Below the pieces are notes generated by a model. It did not search any database. It was not told where the DNA came from and was given only the letters and a program-made list of their open reading frames with translations. From Clostridia bacterium (GTDB lineage: Bacteria; Bacillota; Clostridia; Oscillospirales; Oscillospiraceae): a stretch of DNA of 64,000 bases. Where the stretch lies: NCBI GenBank assembly GCA_009929315.1, contig SAAS01000005.1, forward strand, positions 124,001-188,000, written 5' to 3'. Both the position numbers and the translations under genes were made by a program. Every line of letters begins with the position of its first letter. Positions within the stretch are counted from its first letter, which is position 1. Shown here in pieces: positions 18,956-27,607 of the stretch.

Positions 18956-19828
18956 ATGCCTGAATATGTTATAATTTCTGACTCCTGCTGCGATTTACCG
19001 GCGGAGCTGGCAAAAAAACTTAAAATTGATACTGTGCCGCTAATAGTCAACTTTAACGGTGTTGAATATAAAAACTATCTTGACGAACGCGAAATCAGTT
19101 TATCAACCTTCTATGAGGGACTTCGAAAAAAATATCCTGCTTTCACCTCCGCGACAAATGTTGATATGTTTATCGAGCTCATGACCCCCTATTTGGACGA
19201 TGACAAGGACATTTTATATATCGGGCTTTCTTCGGGTTTAAGCGCAACCTTTCAAAACGCCTGCATTGCCGCAAAGGATCTTGAGGAAAAATATCCTGAA
19301 AATAAGATAATCTGCATTGATTCACGCTGCGCGTCATTGGGCGAGGGACTGCTCTTAACTCTGGCTGCAAGAGCTAAGGAACAAGGCAGGAGCATTCTTG
19401 AGCTCAAGGCTTATGTTGAAAAAACCATCCCGCTGATTAACCATTGGGTAACAGTCGATGACCTGTATTATCTCAAACGCGGCGGTCGAATGTCGTCAGC
19501 GACGGCTTCCTTGGCCTCGGTGCTTAACATTAAGCCTATTCTTCGTGTGAATAATGAGGGAAAAATTGTGGCTGCGGACAAGGTACGCGGACGCAGGGCA
19601 TCGATTTAAAGCTTGTTTCAAAAAGTTTCGGACTATGCCGATAATATTGAAAAGCAAACCGTGATGATTTGCCACGCAGCCTGTCGTGAAGACGCTGATT
19701 ATCTTGCTTCAATGATTGACAGCGCACTGAAGCCTGCCGACATTATAATCAATTCCATCGGACCTGTGGTTGGCGCGCATGGCGGCCCCGGTGCCATGGC
19801 GGTTTTCTTCGTCGGCACAAGGCGTTAA
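18956..19828 (+). pseudogene. DegV/FakB-family fatty-acid-binding protein, interrupted by in-frame TAA
   Basis: DegV (FakB-like) proteins present fatty acids to the FakA kinase. Residues 1-217 show the family: VIISDSCCDLP at the start, the SSGLSATFQNA loop and YLKRGGRMSSA. Translation stops at TAA 19607-19609, but the same frame continues for 73 codons with the typical C-terminal part (CREDADYLASMI, then SIGPVVGAHGGPGAMAVFF) to 19828. Read through, the protein would be about 290 residues, the usual length. A single AAA-to-TAA change in a Lys-rich family position would explain this. Either a recent pseudogene or a sequencing error; no frameshift is needed. GAGG precedes the ATG. Confidence 0.88.
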
Positions 19829-19905
19829 TTTGCACCTCGTCGACTTTAAATTTTGATTCTTCTCTTATCCATAATGCCTCTCCAAACTCAGCAGTCTTCT
19901 CCTCC

Positions 19906-19949
19906 AAAACGAAGGGCCGAAAACCTTGTGGTTTTCCGCCCTTTGTTTT
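19906..19949. terminator. Bidirectional terminator
   Basis: Long stem of about 20 pairs with one C-C mismatch and a TTGT loop (arms 19906-19925 and 19930-19949), between the degV pseudogene and the convergent gene ending at 19954. Confidence 0.8.
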
Positions 19950-19953
19950 GCAT

Positions 19954-20397
19954 TTATTTATTAACATATTCTCGCTCAAGGATTACTTGCTTTATGAGGG
20001 TATAATTCTTAACTTCATAAGCCAATCTGATTAATGACGAAACGAGAAAAACTACAGCTAGTAATGCAGCATATGTAGTATAACTGTAATTTCTTTTTTG
20101 GTACAACATAATATCGCCAGATATTTTTTTGATTCCAAAGCGATTATTTACTTTTTTTGCGCCAAATGTGATTAACCAACAATATCCGATAAGCGGAGCG
20201 AAAAAAGCATAAAAGCAGCACTCTGGTTTGAAAATTGATAGAGGAACGAATAGCACTAAACCCACTAAATATGAAATAGACAATACCAGTATTGCTGTCT
20301 TTGTCTTCTTGAGAAATATCTCAATTAATTCAGGCTCTTGTATCGCAAGTGGATAATATACACATTCTCTTGCTTTTGACAAATTATTATCCTCCAA
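19954..20397 (-). CDS. Hypothetical membrane protein
   Basis: Unrecognised 147-residue protein. It has a polar N-terminus of about 30 residues, two close hydrophobic segments (about 34-54 and 60-77, separated by a CC-containing loop) and one near the C-terminus (about 107-126). Its start overlaps the end of the upstream gene by 11 bases, so the two are probably translationally coupled. Confidence 0.65.
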   Translation of the reverse strand: MEDNNLSKARECVYYPLAIQEPELIEIFLKKTKTAILVLSISYLVGLVLFVPLSIFKPECCFYAFFAPLIGYCWLITFGAKKVNNRFGIKKISGDIMLYQKRNYSYTTYAALLAVVFLVSSLIRLAYEVKNYTLIKQVILEREYVNK

Positions 20398-20899
20398 TGA
20401 GTGTAATTGGTTTGCTTGTTACAACCCTTTCCACCGCACCCACAAAACTCTCAACGCCTTGCTCTATCTCGCAAATCAGAGCGGCTTGATTATCAAAATC
20501 CGGTGCGGAGCTCAATGAACATTCGATAACGGCATCCAAATTGGTTTCATCATGAAAAACCATGAGTCCGTCCACAATAACACCGTTGACGAGCGGTTCT
20601 AAGCTTTTTGATATCTCTCTGTTTCGAGCGGAAAGCCATACTTCGAACGCACCCTTGTCGTGCAAATATACAACGGCAATCTTAAGCCCTTTTTTCTTAA
20701 AGTGTTCATTGCTTAGGGCAAAATAGGACATATCCATGTAGCCTTGATAGATACCGCTGACATCATACCACGGATATTTCTTTATGAAGTCCGCGCGCAG
20801 TTTGCCCAAAAAGTCCAATATTCCCTTATAGGCAAGCTGAAGCTCTCCCCTCTTCAACAAGTCAGTATAATCGCTTATGAGCCGATTCAGAGATTTCAT
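20387..20899 (-). CDS. Hypothetical cytosolic protein (DUF7000-like)
   Basis: 170-residue soluble protein of unknown function. The pattern of an N-terminal helical part (LISDYTDLLKRGELQLAYKG), then YMDMSYF, KIAVVYLHDKGAFEVWLSARN resembles a widespread uncharacterised family I associate with DUF7000; I am unsure of the number. GGAG precedes the ATG within 10 bases. It forms a two-gene unit with the membrane protein gene that overlaps its 3' end. Confidence 0.65.
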   Translation of the reverse strand: MKSLNRLISDYTDLLKRGELQLAYKGILDFLGKLRADFIKKYPWYDVSGIYQGYMDMSYFALSNEHFKKKGLKIAVVYLHDKGAFEVWLSARNREISKSLEPLVNGVIVDGLMVFHDETNLDAVIECSLSSAPDFDNQAALICEIEQGVESFVGAVERVVTSKPITLIGG

Positions 20900-20997
20900 A
20901 GATAACTCCTTCAGAAATTTCCGCTCTTTTCTTAATCATACCACCCGCTTTTTGCAAACGCAACAGTTCGTATATATCGCGCTTTTTTCAATTACTC

Positions 20998-21026
20998 TTG
21001 CTTTTTCCATACTATATGAGTATAAT
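20998..21026 (+). promoter_or_regulatory. Promoter of the DUF1858 gene
   Basis: TTGCTT (20998-21003), 17-base spacer, consensus TATAAT (21021-21026), 33 bases before the GTG start. Confidence 0.8.
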
Positions 21027-21058
21027 ATTGATATAAATTTTTAATGGAGGCATGCAAG

Positions 21059-21277
21059 GTGTACACTATCACAAAAGATTCACTTCTTATGGAAGTTTTG
21101 GAAAATGCTCCTCAGACCGCTCCGTTTTTCAACGCAATCGGAATGCATTGTCTGACCTGCTCTCTCGCCTTCGATGAAACCATTGAGCAGGCCTGCGCCG
21201 CTCACGGCTTCGACGTTGACGATTTCGTCTTCCAGGTCAACAATTTCCTCGAGGAGCAGTCAAAGCCGAAGGGCTGA
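21059..21277 (+). CDS. DUF1858 domain protein
   Basis: Small 72-residue protein whose whole length is a DUF1858 domain: ITKDSLLMEVLENAPQTAPF followed by GMHCLTC, a CXXC pair. I choose GTG 21059, because GGAGG at 21046-21050 lies eight bases upstream; the ATG at 21044 overlaps that Shine-Dalgarno. Family members are found alone or fused to ScdA/hemerythrin-like and sulfur-carrier domains, and the CXXC suggests redox or metal chemistry. The function is not established. Confidence 0.9.
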   Translation: MYTITKDSLLMEVLENAPQTAPFFNAIGMHCLTCSLAFDETIEQACAAHGFDVDDFVFQVNNFLEEQSKPKG

Positions 21278-21409
21278 TTACAAAACCGACTATATGCCGT
21301 TTCAATAAGTTCGCAGTTCTCGCGGCGAAAAAGTGCTAAATTTAAGCGCTTTTCCCACGCAGCAAGCCGAATATATTGGAACGGTATATTACTATATGGA
21401 GGAACTTAC

Positions 21410-22120
21410 TTGGCGCAAATTAAACTTTCCGACAGGCTCCTTGCCATTGCAGGGCTCGTTCCCGCTCTCGGCGGTGTTGCGGATGTCGGAACAGACCACG
21501 GATATATCCCCGTTTGGCTCTCCCAAAACGGGCACATCGGAAAAATTTACGCAACCGATATAAACGAGGCGCCGCTTCTTCACGCGAAAATGACGGCGGC
21601 TGAATTTGGGCTGGAGAACGCCATTTCTTTCTCGCTTTGTGACGGACTTGCGGCGCTTGACGGAGCGGATATCAGCACCGTTATCATCGCGGGCATGGGC
21701 GGCGAGAACATTGCGGACATTCTATCAAAAGCGCTTTGGACGAAGCAGCTTCGCACACGGCTCATTCTCCAGCCGATGACAAAATCCGCTCTGCTTCGCA
21801 GCTGGCTTTTTGAAAACGGCTATCGCGTTTTGTCCGAGCAGCTCGTTTCGGACGGCTTGGTTTATGAAATTCTCACCGCGGAGGCGGGCGAGGACGAGCC
21901 TTACTCCCCTGCTGAGCTTCTTACGGGTCATATTGGGCTTATCCGCTGCGACCCTCTTTTTGAAAGCCGCCTTGATTCGCTGATTGAAAAAACCGAAAGA
22001 GCGGTTTTGGGTCTTCGTGCCTCAACCAGAGCGGAGGACTCCGAGCGTCTTTCGCAGGCAAGCGCAGCACTTTCTTCTTTGTTCGAGCTGAAAAAAACCA
22101 TTTTTCCGAGCGAAACTTAA
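21410..22120 (+). CDS. trmK: tRNA (adenine(22)-N1)-methyltransferase TrmK
   Basis: SAM-dependent methyltransferase making m1A22 in tRNA, a Gram-positive-type enzyme. The start is TTG 21410, seven bases after GGAGGA. Motif I reads VADVGTDHGYIPVWL (about 24-38) and motif IV IIAGMGGENI; LILQPM and a C-terminal coiled segment are typical. 236 residues is the family length. The Nif3-family gene starts 10 bases downstream, the conserved trmK-Nif3 pairing seen across Firmicutes. Confidence 0.92.
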   Translation: MAQIKLSDRLLAIAGLVPALGGVADVGTDHGYIPVWLSQNGHIGKIYATDINEAPLLHAKMTAAEFGLENAISFSLCDGLAALDGADISTVIIAGMGGENIADILSKALWTKQLRTRLILQPMTKSALLRSWLFENGYRVLSEQLVSDGLVYEILTAEAGEDEPYSPAELLTGHIGLIRCDPLFESRLDSLIEKTERAVLGLRASTRAEDSERLSQASAALSSLFELKKTIFPSET

Positions 22121-22130
22121 GGAGGTATTT

Positions 22131-22922
22131 ATGCCAAAGGTAAAGGATGTTGTCAGTTACTTCACCCAGCTTATTCCGCCCGAAATGAAAACGGAGGACG
22201 ACAATGTCGGGCTTCTCGTCGGACTTAACGGCGCCGAGGTGAAAAGGGCGCTTATTGCTCTCGACATTACCGAGGAAGTGATTGTCGAGGCAATTCGGAT
22301 AAACGCGCAGATGATTCTTTCCCATCATCCCATCTTTTTTGGGCTGAAGCAGATTAGCGACGACAGCCTTGTGGGAAGAAAAATTGTCAAAATGCTTGCC
22401 AACGGCATATCAGGCTTTTGTCAGCACACAAATCTGGACTGCGTTTCCGGAGGCGTTAACGACACTCTTGCCGACAAGCTGGGCGTAATCGTCGAGGGCT
22501 ATCTGGAGGGGCCGCATTACACTCATAATGGCAAGGAATACGGCATGGGGCGCTTCGGCAGGCTTTCCTCCCCTGTTGATTTCGAGGATTATCTTTGCGA
22601 TCTCAAGTTCGCTCTGAGCAGCGCGGGACTTCGCTATCACAACGCCGGCAGGCAGGTAAGCCGAGTTGCGCTCTGCGGCGGCACGGGCGGGCAATACCTT
22701 GAAAAAGCAGTCGTGCTCGGCTGTGACACTCTCGTTACGGCTGATATTAAATATCATCAATTTTTGCAGGCAAAGGAACTTGGGCTGAATCTTATAGACG
22801 CGGACCACTTCTGCACGGAAAACGTCGTCGTTCCCGTGCTCGCGAAGATGCTAAAAAATGCTTTCCCCGAGATTGAGGTTGTTATAGCAAAGTCTTCCTC
22901 CCAGACCGCGAAATTCTATTAA
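22131..22922 (+). CDS. Nif3-like dinuclear metal centre protein
   Basis: 263-residue Nif3/YbgI-family protein (a GTP cyclohydrolase I type 2 homologue by name only). Metal-binding motifs are present: DNVGLLVG, SHHPIFF with two His, HTNLD, and in the C-terminal half DIKYHQFLQAKE and DADHFCTE. AAGGAGG precedes the ATG. It is co-transcribed with trmK. The physiological function of the family is unresolved. Confidence 0.93.
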   Translation: MPKVKDVVSYFTQLIPPEMKTEDDNVGLLVGLNGAEVKRALIALDITEEVIVEAIRINAQMILSHHPIFFGLKQISDDSLVGRKIVKMLANGISGFCQHTNLDCVSGGVNDTLADKLGVIVEGYLEGPHYTHNGKEYGMGRFGRLSSPVDFEDYLCDLKFALSSAGLRYHNAGRQVSRVALCGGTGGQYLEKAVVLGCDTLVTADIKYHQFLQAKELGLNLIDADHFCTENVVVPVLAKMLKNAFPEIEVVIAKSSSQTAKFY

Positions 22923-22925
22923 ACG

Positions 22926-22966
22926 AAAAGACCTTCTTTCCCAAAGTCGGGAAAGAAGGTCTTTTT
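22926..22966. terminator. Bidirectional terminator
   Basis: Perfect 17-bp stem (22926-22942 with 22949-22965), six-base loop, T-rich tail, between convergent genes ending at 22922 and 22978. Confidence 0.95.
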
Positions 22967-22977
22967 ATGTGTCGACA

Positions 22978-24141
22978 TTAAGTATATGCTCTGTCACATT
23001 TTATAACGCAGTAATGATTCGGAAGGAGCCTCAAAACCTCATCGGAAATTTGCTTTTTTAAATCATCGTCACAGGTGGCGCAGCCGTAGCCCACAACAAC
23101 GTCGAAAATAAGATTTGTATGTGTTTCTCCCGGAACATATCGGAAATCGTGTATTAAAAGGGTGTTGTCAATTTTATTGACAATGCCCTCAACAATTTCC
23201 TTGAGCCTTTTCAGCTCCTCGTCGTTTGTATCAATCGGGTCAAAGTGTATTACCGCTTCACAGCCGAGCGCGTCCTCAAGTTCGTTTTCGATATCATCAA
23301 TAACCGAATGCGCTTCAAACACCTGTATGGAAGAGGGTACTTCCGCGTGCAGTGAAATGATACGTCTGCCGGGTCCGTAGTCATGAACCACAAGGTCGTG
23401 CATACCGACGATTACGCTGTGGGACATTACGATTTTTTCAATACTTACTACCAGTTCCTGCGAGGGCGGAGTGCCCAGAAGCGGAGCGAGAGTGTCCTTT
23501 GCGGACATTGCCCCCGAATAGAGAATAAAGAGCGAAACCAGAAGCCCCGCATAGCTGTCGAGTGAAAGCGCCGTAAAGTGGGTAACAATAAGTGAGATAA
23601 GAACGGCGCCGGTTGCAAGCACATCGTTGCGGCTGTCCTGCATAACGGCGTTCATTGTGGCGGAATCGAACACCTTGGAGAGCTTTCGGTTGTAAAGCGC
23701 CATGTAAAGCTTCACAAGCATTGATGCTACAAGCATTATGACGGTTATTGCACTAAATTCAATCTGTTTCGGAGTAATGATTCCCGCTATGGAGCTTTTT
23801 GCAAGCTCGAAGCCCACAAGAATTATTACTATCGAAACAATGAAACCCGAAATGTACTCAAACCTTCCGTGTCCGAAGGGATGCTGCGGGTCCGCCTTTT
23901 TGCCCGAGAGCTTGAAGCCGACTATTGTCACAACGGAGGATGCGGCGTCCGACAAGTTGTTGAATGCATCTGCGATGATAGCCACCGAGCCGGACAAGAG
24001 CGCAACCGTGAGCTTCCCCGCGAAGAGAAGAAGGTTGAACATTATTCCCACCGAGCCGCTTAAAACTCCGAATTTTCTGCGCGTCTCGGCGCTGTACGGC
24101 GGGTCGCTGTTTTTTAATAGTTTTCTGATCAGATAAAACAT
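22978..24141 (-). CDS. Cation diffusion facilitator, probable Mn2+ exporter
   Basis: CDF-family metal/proton antiporter of 387 residues with six transmembrane helices (about 28-205) and a cytoplasmic ferredoxin-like domain extended at the C-terminus. The transport site reads N-x3-D in TM2 (DAFNNLSDAASS) and D-x3-D in TM5 (QDSRNDV). This NDDD set resembles the MntE manganese exporters, whereas zinc exporters have HDHD; the selectivity is inferred. It is the last gene of a minus-strand run with alkD, ogt and a HAD gene, 20 bases after alkD. Confidence 0.88.
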   Translation of the reverse strand: MFYLIRKLLKNSDPPYSAETRRKFGVLSGSVGIMFNLLLFAGKLTVALLSGSVAIIADAFNNLSDAASSVVTIVGFKLSGKKADPQHPFGHGRFEYISGFIVSIVIILVGFELAKSSIAGIITPKQIEFSAITVIMLVASMLVKLYMALYNRKLSKVFDSATMNAVMQDSRNDVLATGAVLISLIVTHFTALSLDSYAGLLVSLFILYSGAMSAKDTLAPLLGTPPSQELVVSIEKIVMSHSVIVGMHDLVVHDYGPGRRIISLHAEVPSSIQVFEAHSVIDDIENELEDALGCEAVIHFDPIDTNDEELKRLKEIVEGIVNKIDNTLLIHDFRYVPGETHTNLIFDVVVGYGCATCDDDLKKQISDEVLRLLPNHYCVIKCDRAYT

Positions 24142-24161
24142 TTGCTTCTACCTTTAAAAAA

Positions 24162-24884
24162 TTATTCTGAAGTTACCAATGCCCTTTTGAGAGCACGGCG
24201 CTTCATGGTTTTTATTAGCGCTTTTTCCTCTGCGCTCGGTTTGAGTGATTCGCAGATTTTGGAAAGCGATTTATTGTAAGTGAAATCATCGAGCTTGCAT
24301 TCCTTCAGGTACTCCAGAGTCAGCCCGGTATAGCTTACATAACACATTGACACAGCCCATGCGACCGCCATTTTGACGTAATAATCCTCATGCTTAATAT
24401 TCTCCAAAAGCACCAGCATTTGCTCAATATGCTCATCTTCAATGTAATATGCGAGCATCATTACGACTGCAAAGCGAATTTCATAGGCTTTAACTGAGTT
24501 TACATAATCCTTAATGAACTCCCACATACGATCCTTATGGTTCTTCGTGATTTTTAAACCGCCGCAGAAACCGTCGCACAGCGCCCAGTTGGTGATTTTC
24601 GGGATGTATTTACGCACCTCGCCAAGAACGTATTCAACATCCTCTTTCATAAGGCCGATAACCGAGCCCTGAAGCATGGTTTCCTCAAGATATTTGTCCT
24701 GATTAAGCTCAAAGTATTCGCGCCAGTTATCCTTATAAAGCTCCTTGGCAAGCTTTTTCATGTCAGGCGAACGCACACCTAGGGCGTCTTCCACTCCCGG
24801 TATCAGTGATTTTATAAATATCTCGTATTTCGGGTCTGCAAGCTCCCGCAGTTTTTCACGGTACTTTTCATAAGTATCGGCCAT
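24162..24884 (-). CDS. DNA alkylation repair protein (AlkD-like)
   Basis: HEAT-repeat DNA glycosylase family (AlkC/AlkD) removing alkylated bases. 240 residues, almost entirely helical, with the characteristic SLIPGVEDALGVRSPDMKKLAKEL near the N-terminus and NWALCDGFCGGLK plus DYYVKMAVAWAVS downstream; the Trp/Asp in NWALCD match the DNA-contact and catalytic region as I recall it. The start overlaps the ogt stop (TAATG), so the two repair genes are coupled. Confidence 0.9.
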   Translation of the reverse strand: MADTYEKYREKLRELADPKYEIFIKSLIPGVEDALGVRSPDMKKLAKELYKDNWREYFELNQDKYLEETMLQGSVIGLMKEDVEYVLGEVRKYIPKITNWALCDGFCGGLKITKNHKDRMWEFIKDYVNSVKAYEIRFAVVMMLAYYIEDEHIEQMLVLLENIKHEDYYVKMAVAWAVSMCYVSYTGLTLEYLKECKLDDFTYNKSLSKICESLKPSAEEKALIKTMKRRALKRALVTSE

Positions 24885-25339
24885 TAGTGATATTTCCTTT
24901 CAATACCCAGCAGCATGATTTTTTTCTCTATTCCGCCGCCGTAGCCGACAAGGGAGCCGTCCGCCCCGATAACTCTGTGGCAGGGAATGATAATGGAAAT
25001 CGGGTTTTTGTTGTTTGCCCCGCCCACGGCACGGCAGGCGTGGGGCTTACCTATCGCGCAGGCGATGTCTTTATAGCTTCTGGTTTCGCCGTAAGGAATC
25101 TCCGCGAGCGCCGCCCAGACCTTTTTGCGAAATTCTGTGCCTTCAAGCTCAAGCGGAAGGTCAAAGCTCTTTCGCTTGCCTGCAAAGTATTCTGTCAACT
25201 GCATGGCGGCAAGCTCGCTCAGCTCGCTCGGTGTGCCGCTCCCCTTCTCGTCTGTAAACAGAACATGTGTAATAGCTCTGTCGTTATAGCCGATTTCCAG
25301 TCTGCCGCAGGGAAATTCATAAACCGCATAGTTTTTCAT
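24884..25339 (-). CDS. ogt: Methylated-DNA-[protein]-cysteine S-methyltransferase
   Basis: Suicide repair protein accepting alkyl groups from O6-alkylguanine. 151 residues with the active-site IIPCHRVIGADG near residue 118 and the HTH wing PYGETRSYKDIA before it; no Ada regulatory domain. Its ATG overlaps the TGA of the HAD gene (ATGA), and its stop overlaps the alkD start, giving a tight alkylation-damage operon. Confidence 0.95.
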   Translation of the reverse strand: MKNYAVYEFPCGRLEIGYNDRAITHVLFTDEKGSGTPSELSELAAMQLTEYFAGKRKSFDLPLELEGTEFRKKVWAALAEIPYGETRSYKDIACAIGKPHACRAVGGANNKNPISIIIPCHRVIGADGSLVGYGGGIEKKIMLLGIERKYH

Positions 25340-26259
25340 CTTTGTCCCTCCAAGCCATTGTCAATTTTCATTCTGTCAAACGAGTGTTCCAATTCTTTGA
25401 CCAGTGTTTCTCTTGCCTGAGCCTGCGCCTGTTCCATGCTTTGAACATGCATTTGTGTTGTTATATTCGTCGCCATCGCCTGATCGATAATGGCAAAAAC
25501 AGCCTTTTCAAGGTTCCCGCCCTGAGAATAGTCTGCCTTTATAACATAATCAACGCGCCCCTGCAAAAGCAGAGTATTAACGGCTTCATTGTTGTTCTGA
25601 TAAACAGCTATGGAGCGCCCGCCGTTTGTGCGCACAAGCTTCATGCAGGGGACGTCCGTCAGCCCGTCACCTATATAAACCATGTTGCGGAATGGAACGG
25701 GGCGCTTGTCTTCCTCCATAAATTCGTTAAGTCCGTCGTTTTCGGTTACGTCCAGAACGCCCTTGTTGATACGAAACAGAAACTGTGTTTTGCTGGTGTA
25801 ATTAACCGCCATCGCGGGCCAGCAGGGCTCGCCGTTTTCATCATAGCAGTATTCAGCGGCGTAAATCCGCTCAAAGTTTTGAGATATCCTTGTACCTTCG
25901 ATGATTTCTTTAAGTCCCGAGGAAATTATGTAGTGCTGTGCCCTCATGCCGCGCGCCTCGGCATAGTCATTAACTCGTTTAAACCATGTTTCCACACCGT
26001 CAAACAGTTCGACTTTCTCACCCAGCGCGCGCAGGGTGTCCCTTGTGAAAAGGAATTTCCCCTTGGCTTTGCGAAACATCACAAACATATAGGCGAGAAT
26101 CTGATCCATATTGTTTTCGCGCATAACCCTGCCGCACTCCGCCCAGAAATCCCCCTCCGTCATTCCGATTGCGGGAATGAAGGCGTAGGTCTGCATATCC
26201 TTTGGCGAGAGCGTTTTGTCGAAGTCGTACATCAGGGCAAAAATCGGTTTCTCGGACAT
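25336..26259 (-). CDS. HAD-superfamily hydrolase
   Basis: Haloacid-dehalogenase-fold phosphatase, 307 residues from ATG 26259 (GGGGAGG eight bases upstream). Motif I is YDFDKTLSP (nucleophile Asp near residue 12), and motif IV is GDGLTDVPC. A helical cap lies between them. The C-terminal tail is Gln/Glu-rich (MEQAQAQARETL). It is translationally coupled to ogt. A substrate cannot be named; the linkage with repair genes may be just operon convenience. Confidence 0.85.
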   Translation of the reverse strand: MSEKPIFALMYDFDKTLSPKDMQTYAFIPAIGMTEGDFWAECGRVMRENNMDQILAYMFVMFRKAKGKFLFTRDTLRALGEKVELFDGVETWFKRVNDYAEARGMRAQHYIISSGLKEIIEGTRISQNFERIYAAEYCYDENGEPCWPAMAVNYTSKTQFLFRINKGVLDVTENDGLNEFMEEDKRPVPFRNMVYIGDGLTDVPCMKLVRTNGGRSIAVYQNNNEAVNTLLLQGRVDYVIKADYSQGGNLEKAVFAIIDQAMATNITTQMHVQSMEQAQAQARETLVKELEHSFDRMKIDNGLEGQR

Positions 26260-26296
26260 GAGCAAGTCCTCCCCAAGTAAAAGTTCGCGATTGCTG

Positions 26297-26773
26297 CTAA
26301 AGTGCGCCGTCCCTGCAGGCAATAACAAATTCGAGCGGGTGCATTATAAGCTCCGCCGTTTCCTCGGCGGATTTGCCTTCGGCAAGAAACCGTCTTGCGA
26401 TGACGGCCATAGATTCGCCGATTTCAATAATATGACCGTCCGGATCAAATATTCGGACTACCCTCTGGTGCCAGTCGTGCTTTTGGGGCGGATGAACCTG
26501 TTCGATTTCAGGAAAAGCGCTGAGCCTGACCAAAAATGCGTCAAAGTCATCGACCTCAAAATATAGTTCCATGTTGAAGCACTTATCAAAAGATGGCTCT
26601 TCGGGAAGAGAGGCCAGCCATTTAAAATCCTCCTGAAGGGCGAAGCCGCCGCTCAGGGTCACATTCTTCCCCAAATCGAGGGAAACCGTTTGTCCGAAAA
26701 GTTCCGAATAGAACTTCTTTGAGATTTCAATATTCTTCACCGCAATAAGCGGCATTTTATACTCCAATTTCAT
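26297..26773 (-). CDS. VOC-family (glyoxalase-like) protein
   Basis: Vicinal oxygen chelate fold protein of 158 residues from ATG 26773, where GGAGG sits five bases upstream. The N-terminal half reads MPLIAVKNIEISKKFYSELFG and the second has FDPDGHIIEIGE, a typical metal-site Glu region. A basic-helical C-terminal tail (about 115-158) extends past the domain. It is 37 bases upstream of the HAD gene. Substrate unknown. Confidence 0.85.
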   Translation of the reverse strand: MKLEYKMPLIAVKNIEISKKFYSELFGQTVSLDLGKNVTLSGGFALQEDFKWLASLPEEPSFDKCFNMELYFEVDDFDAFLVRLSAFPEIEQVHPPQKHDWHQRVVRIFDPDGHIIEIGESMAVIARRFLAEGKSAEETAELIMHPLEFVIACRDGAL

Positions 26774-26831
26774 ATATTCCTCCAGCATGGCACTTTCTTT
26801 GATTATATACTGTTTTTGATTATTATCAACA

Positions 26832-26862
26832 CAAAAAGCGCGGAGGTAAAGGCTCTCCGCGC
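26832..26862 (-). terminator. Terminator of thpR
   Basis: Nine-bp GC stem (26836-26844 with 26854-26862) followed on the minus strand by TTTTTG, 14 bases past the thpR stop. Confidence 0.85.
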
Positions 26863-26876
26863 TCTTATGCTTCCGT

Positions 26877-27380
26877 TTATGGCAAGTTGCGTCCGTAGAT
26901 CTCGGTATACCTAAGCCTTCCGTTTATTCGCTCTGATTTCATGAGTGATACGCGCGAAACGAACATGGCAGTTCTTTTTACGTTAAGGTTTATCGGAGCA
27001 CTTGCTTCGACCTGTCTTGCCAGAGTAATATGCGGTTTAAACTCGCGGTTTTCAATGTCGAAACCGCTGTTTCGCAGCTCGGCTTGAAGGCTCTCTGCAA
27101 GCGTTTTCAGCTTCGGATTCTTCTCTATTCCGACCCAATAAACATTCCCGAAGCGACCGGTTCCCGAGACCGCCATTTCAAAGGGCCCGTCCGCGCTGCG
27201 GTCAATCGCTGCTCGAATTTCAGAAACCCTTTCGGATTCCCCGATGAATGCTAAGGTCAGGTGAAGATTCTCAGGGCTTGTGAAGTTTCCCGAAACAGTC
27301 TGCTGCTTCAATTCCTCGATTGCCGAGAGTAATATCTTCTTTACTTCCGATGAAAAATGGATAGCGATAAAAAGCCGCAT
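26877..27380 (-). CDS. thpR: RNA 2',3'-cyclic phosphodiesterase ThpR
   Basis: 2H-phosphoesterase (LigT family), 167 residues from ATG 27380, with GGGAGG seven bases upstream. Both catalytic HxTx motifs are visible: HLTL near residue 40 (ENLHLTLAFIGE) and HITL near residue 127 (KPHITLARQ). It is monocistronic, divergent from the AraC-type gene. Confidence 0.93.
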   Translation of the reverse strand: MRLFIAIHFSSEVKKILLSAIEELKQQTVSGNFTSPENLHLTLAFIGESERVSEIRAAIDRSADGPFEMAVSGTGRFGNVYWVGIEKNPKLKTLAESLQAELRNSGFDIENREFKPHITLARQVEASAPINLNVKRTAMFVSRVSLMKSERINGRLRYTEIYGRNLP

Positions 27381-27607
27381 TGATATTCCTCCCGAAATAC
27401 GAAAGCTCATAAATCACAGATATTATACACCTTTGGCGTGCTGTCGCAAACCAAAATCCGTATCCGTTCAATTAAAATGTATTTGTATAGAATCGCTTTT
27501 TCTTTCTGACGGATTATATTATAATTATCGCAGTTAACTTGCTTTTTGCCTATCGCGGTCAAGAAAATATTCTCCCTTTAGTTTATCCTTGTGAAGGTGG
27601 TGATAAT

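Noticed and set aside
19601..19620. Frameshift in degV
   Set aside because: The C-terminal similarity continues in the same frame, so a single nonsense codon is sufficient.
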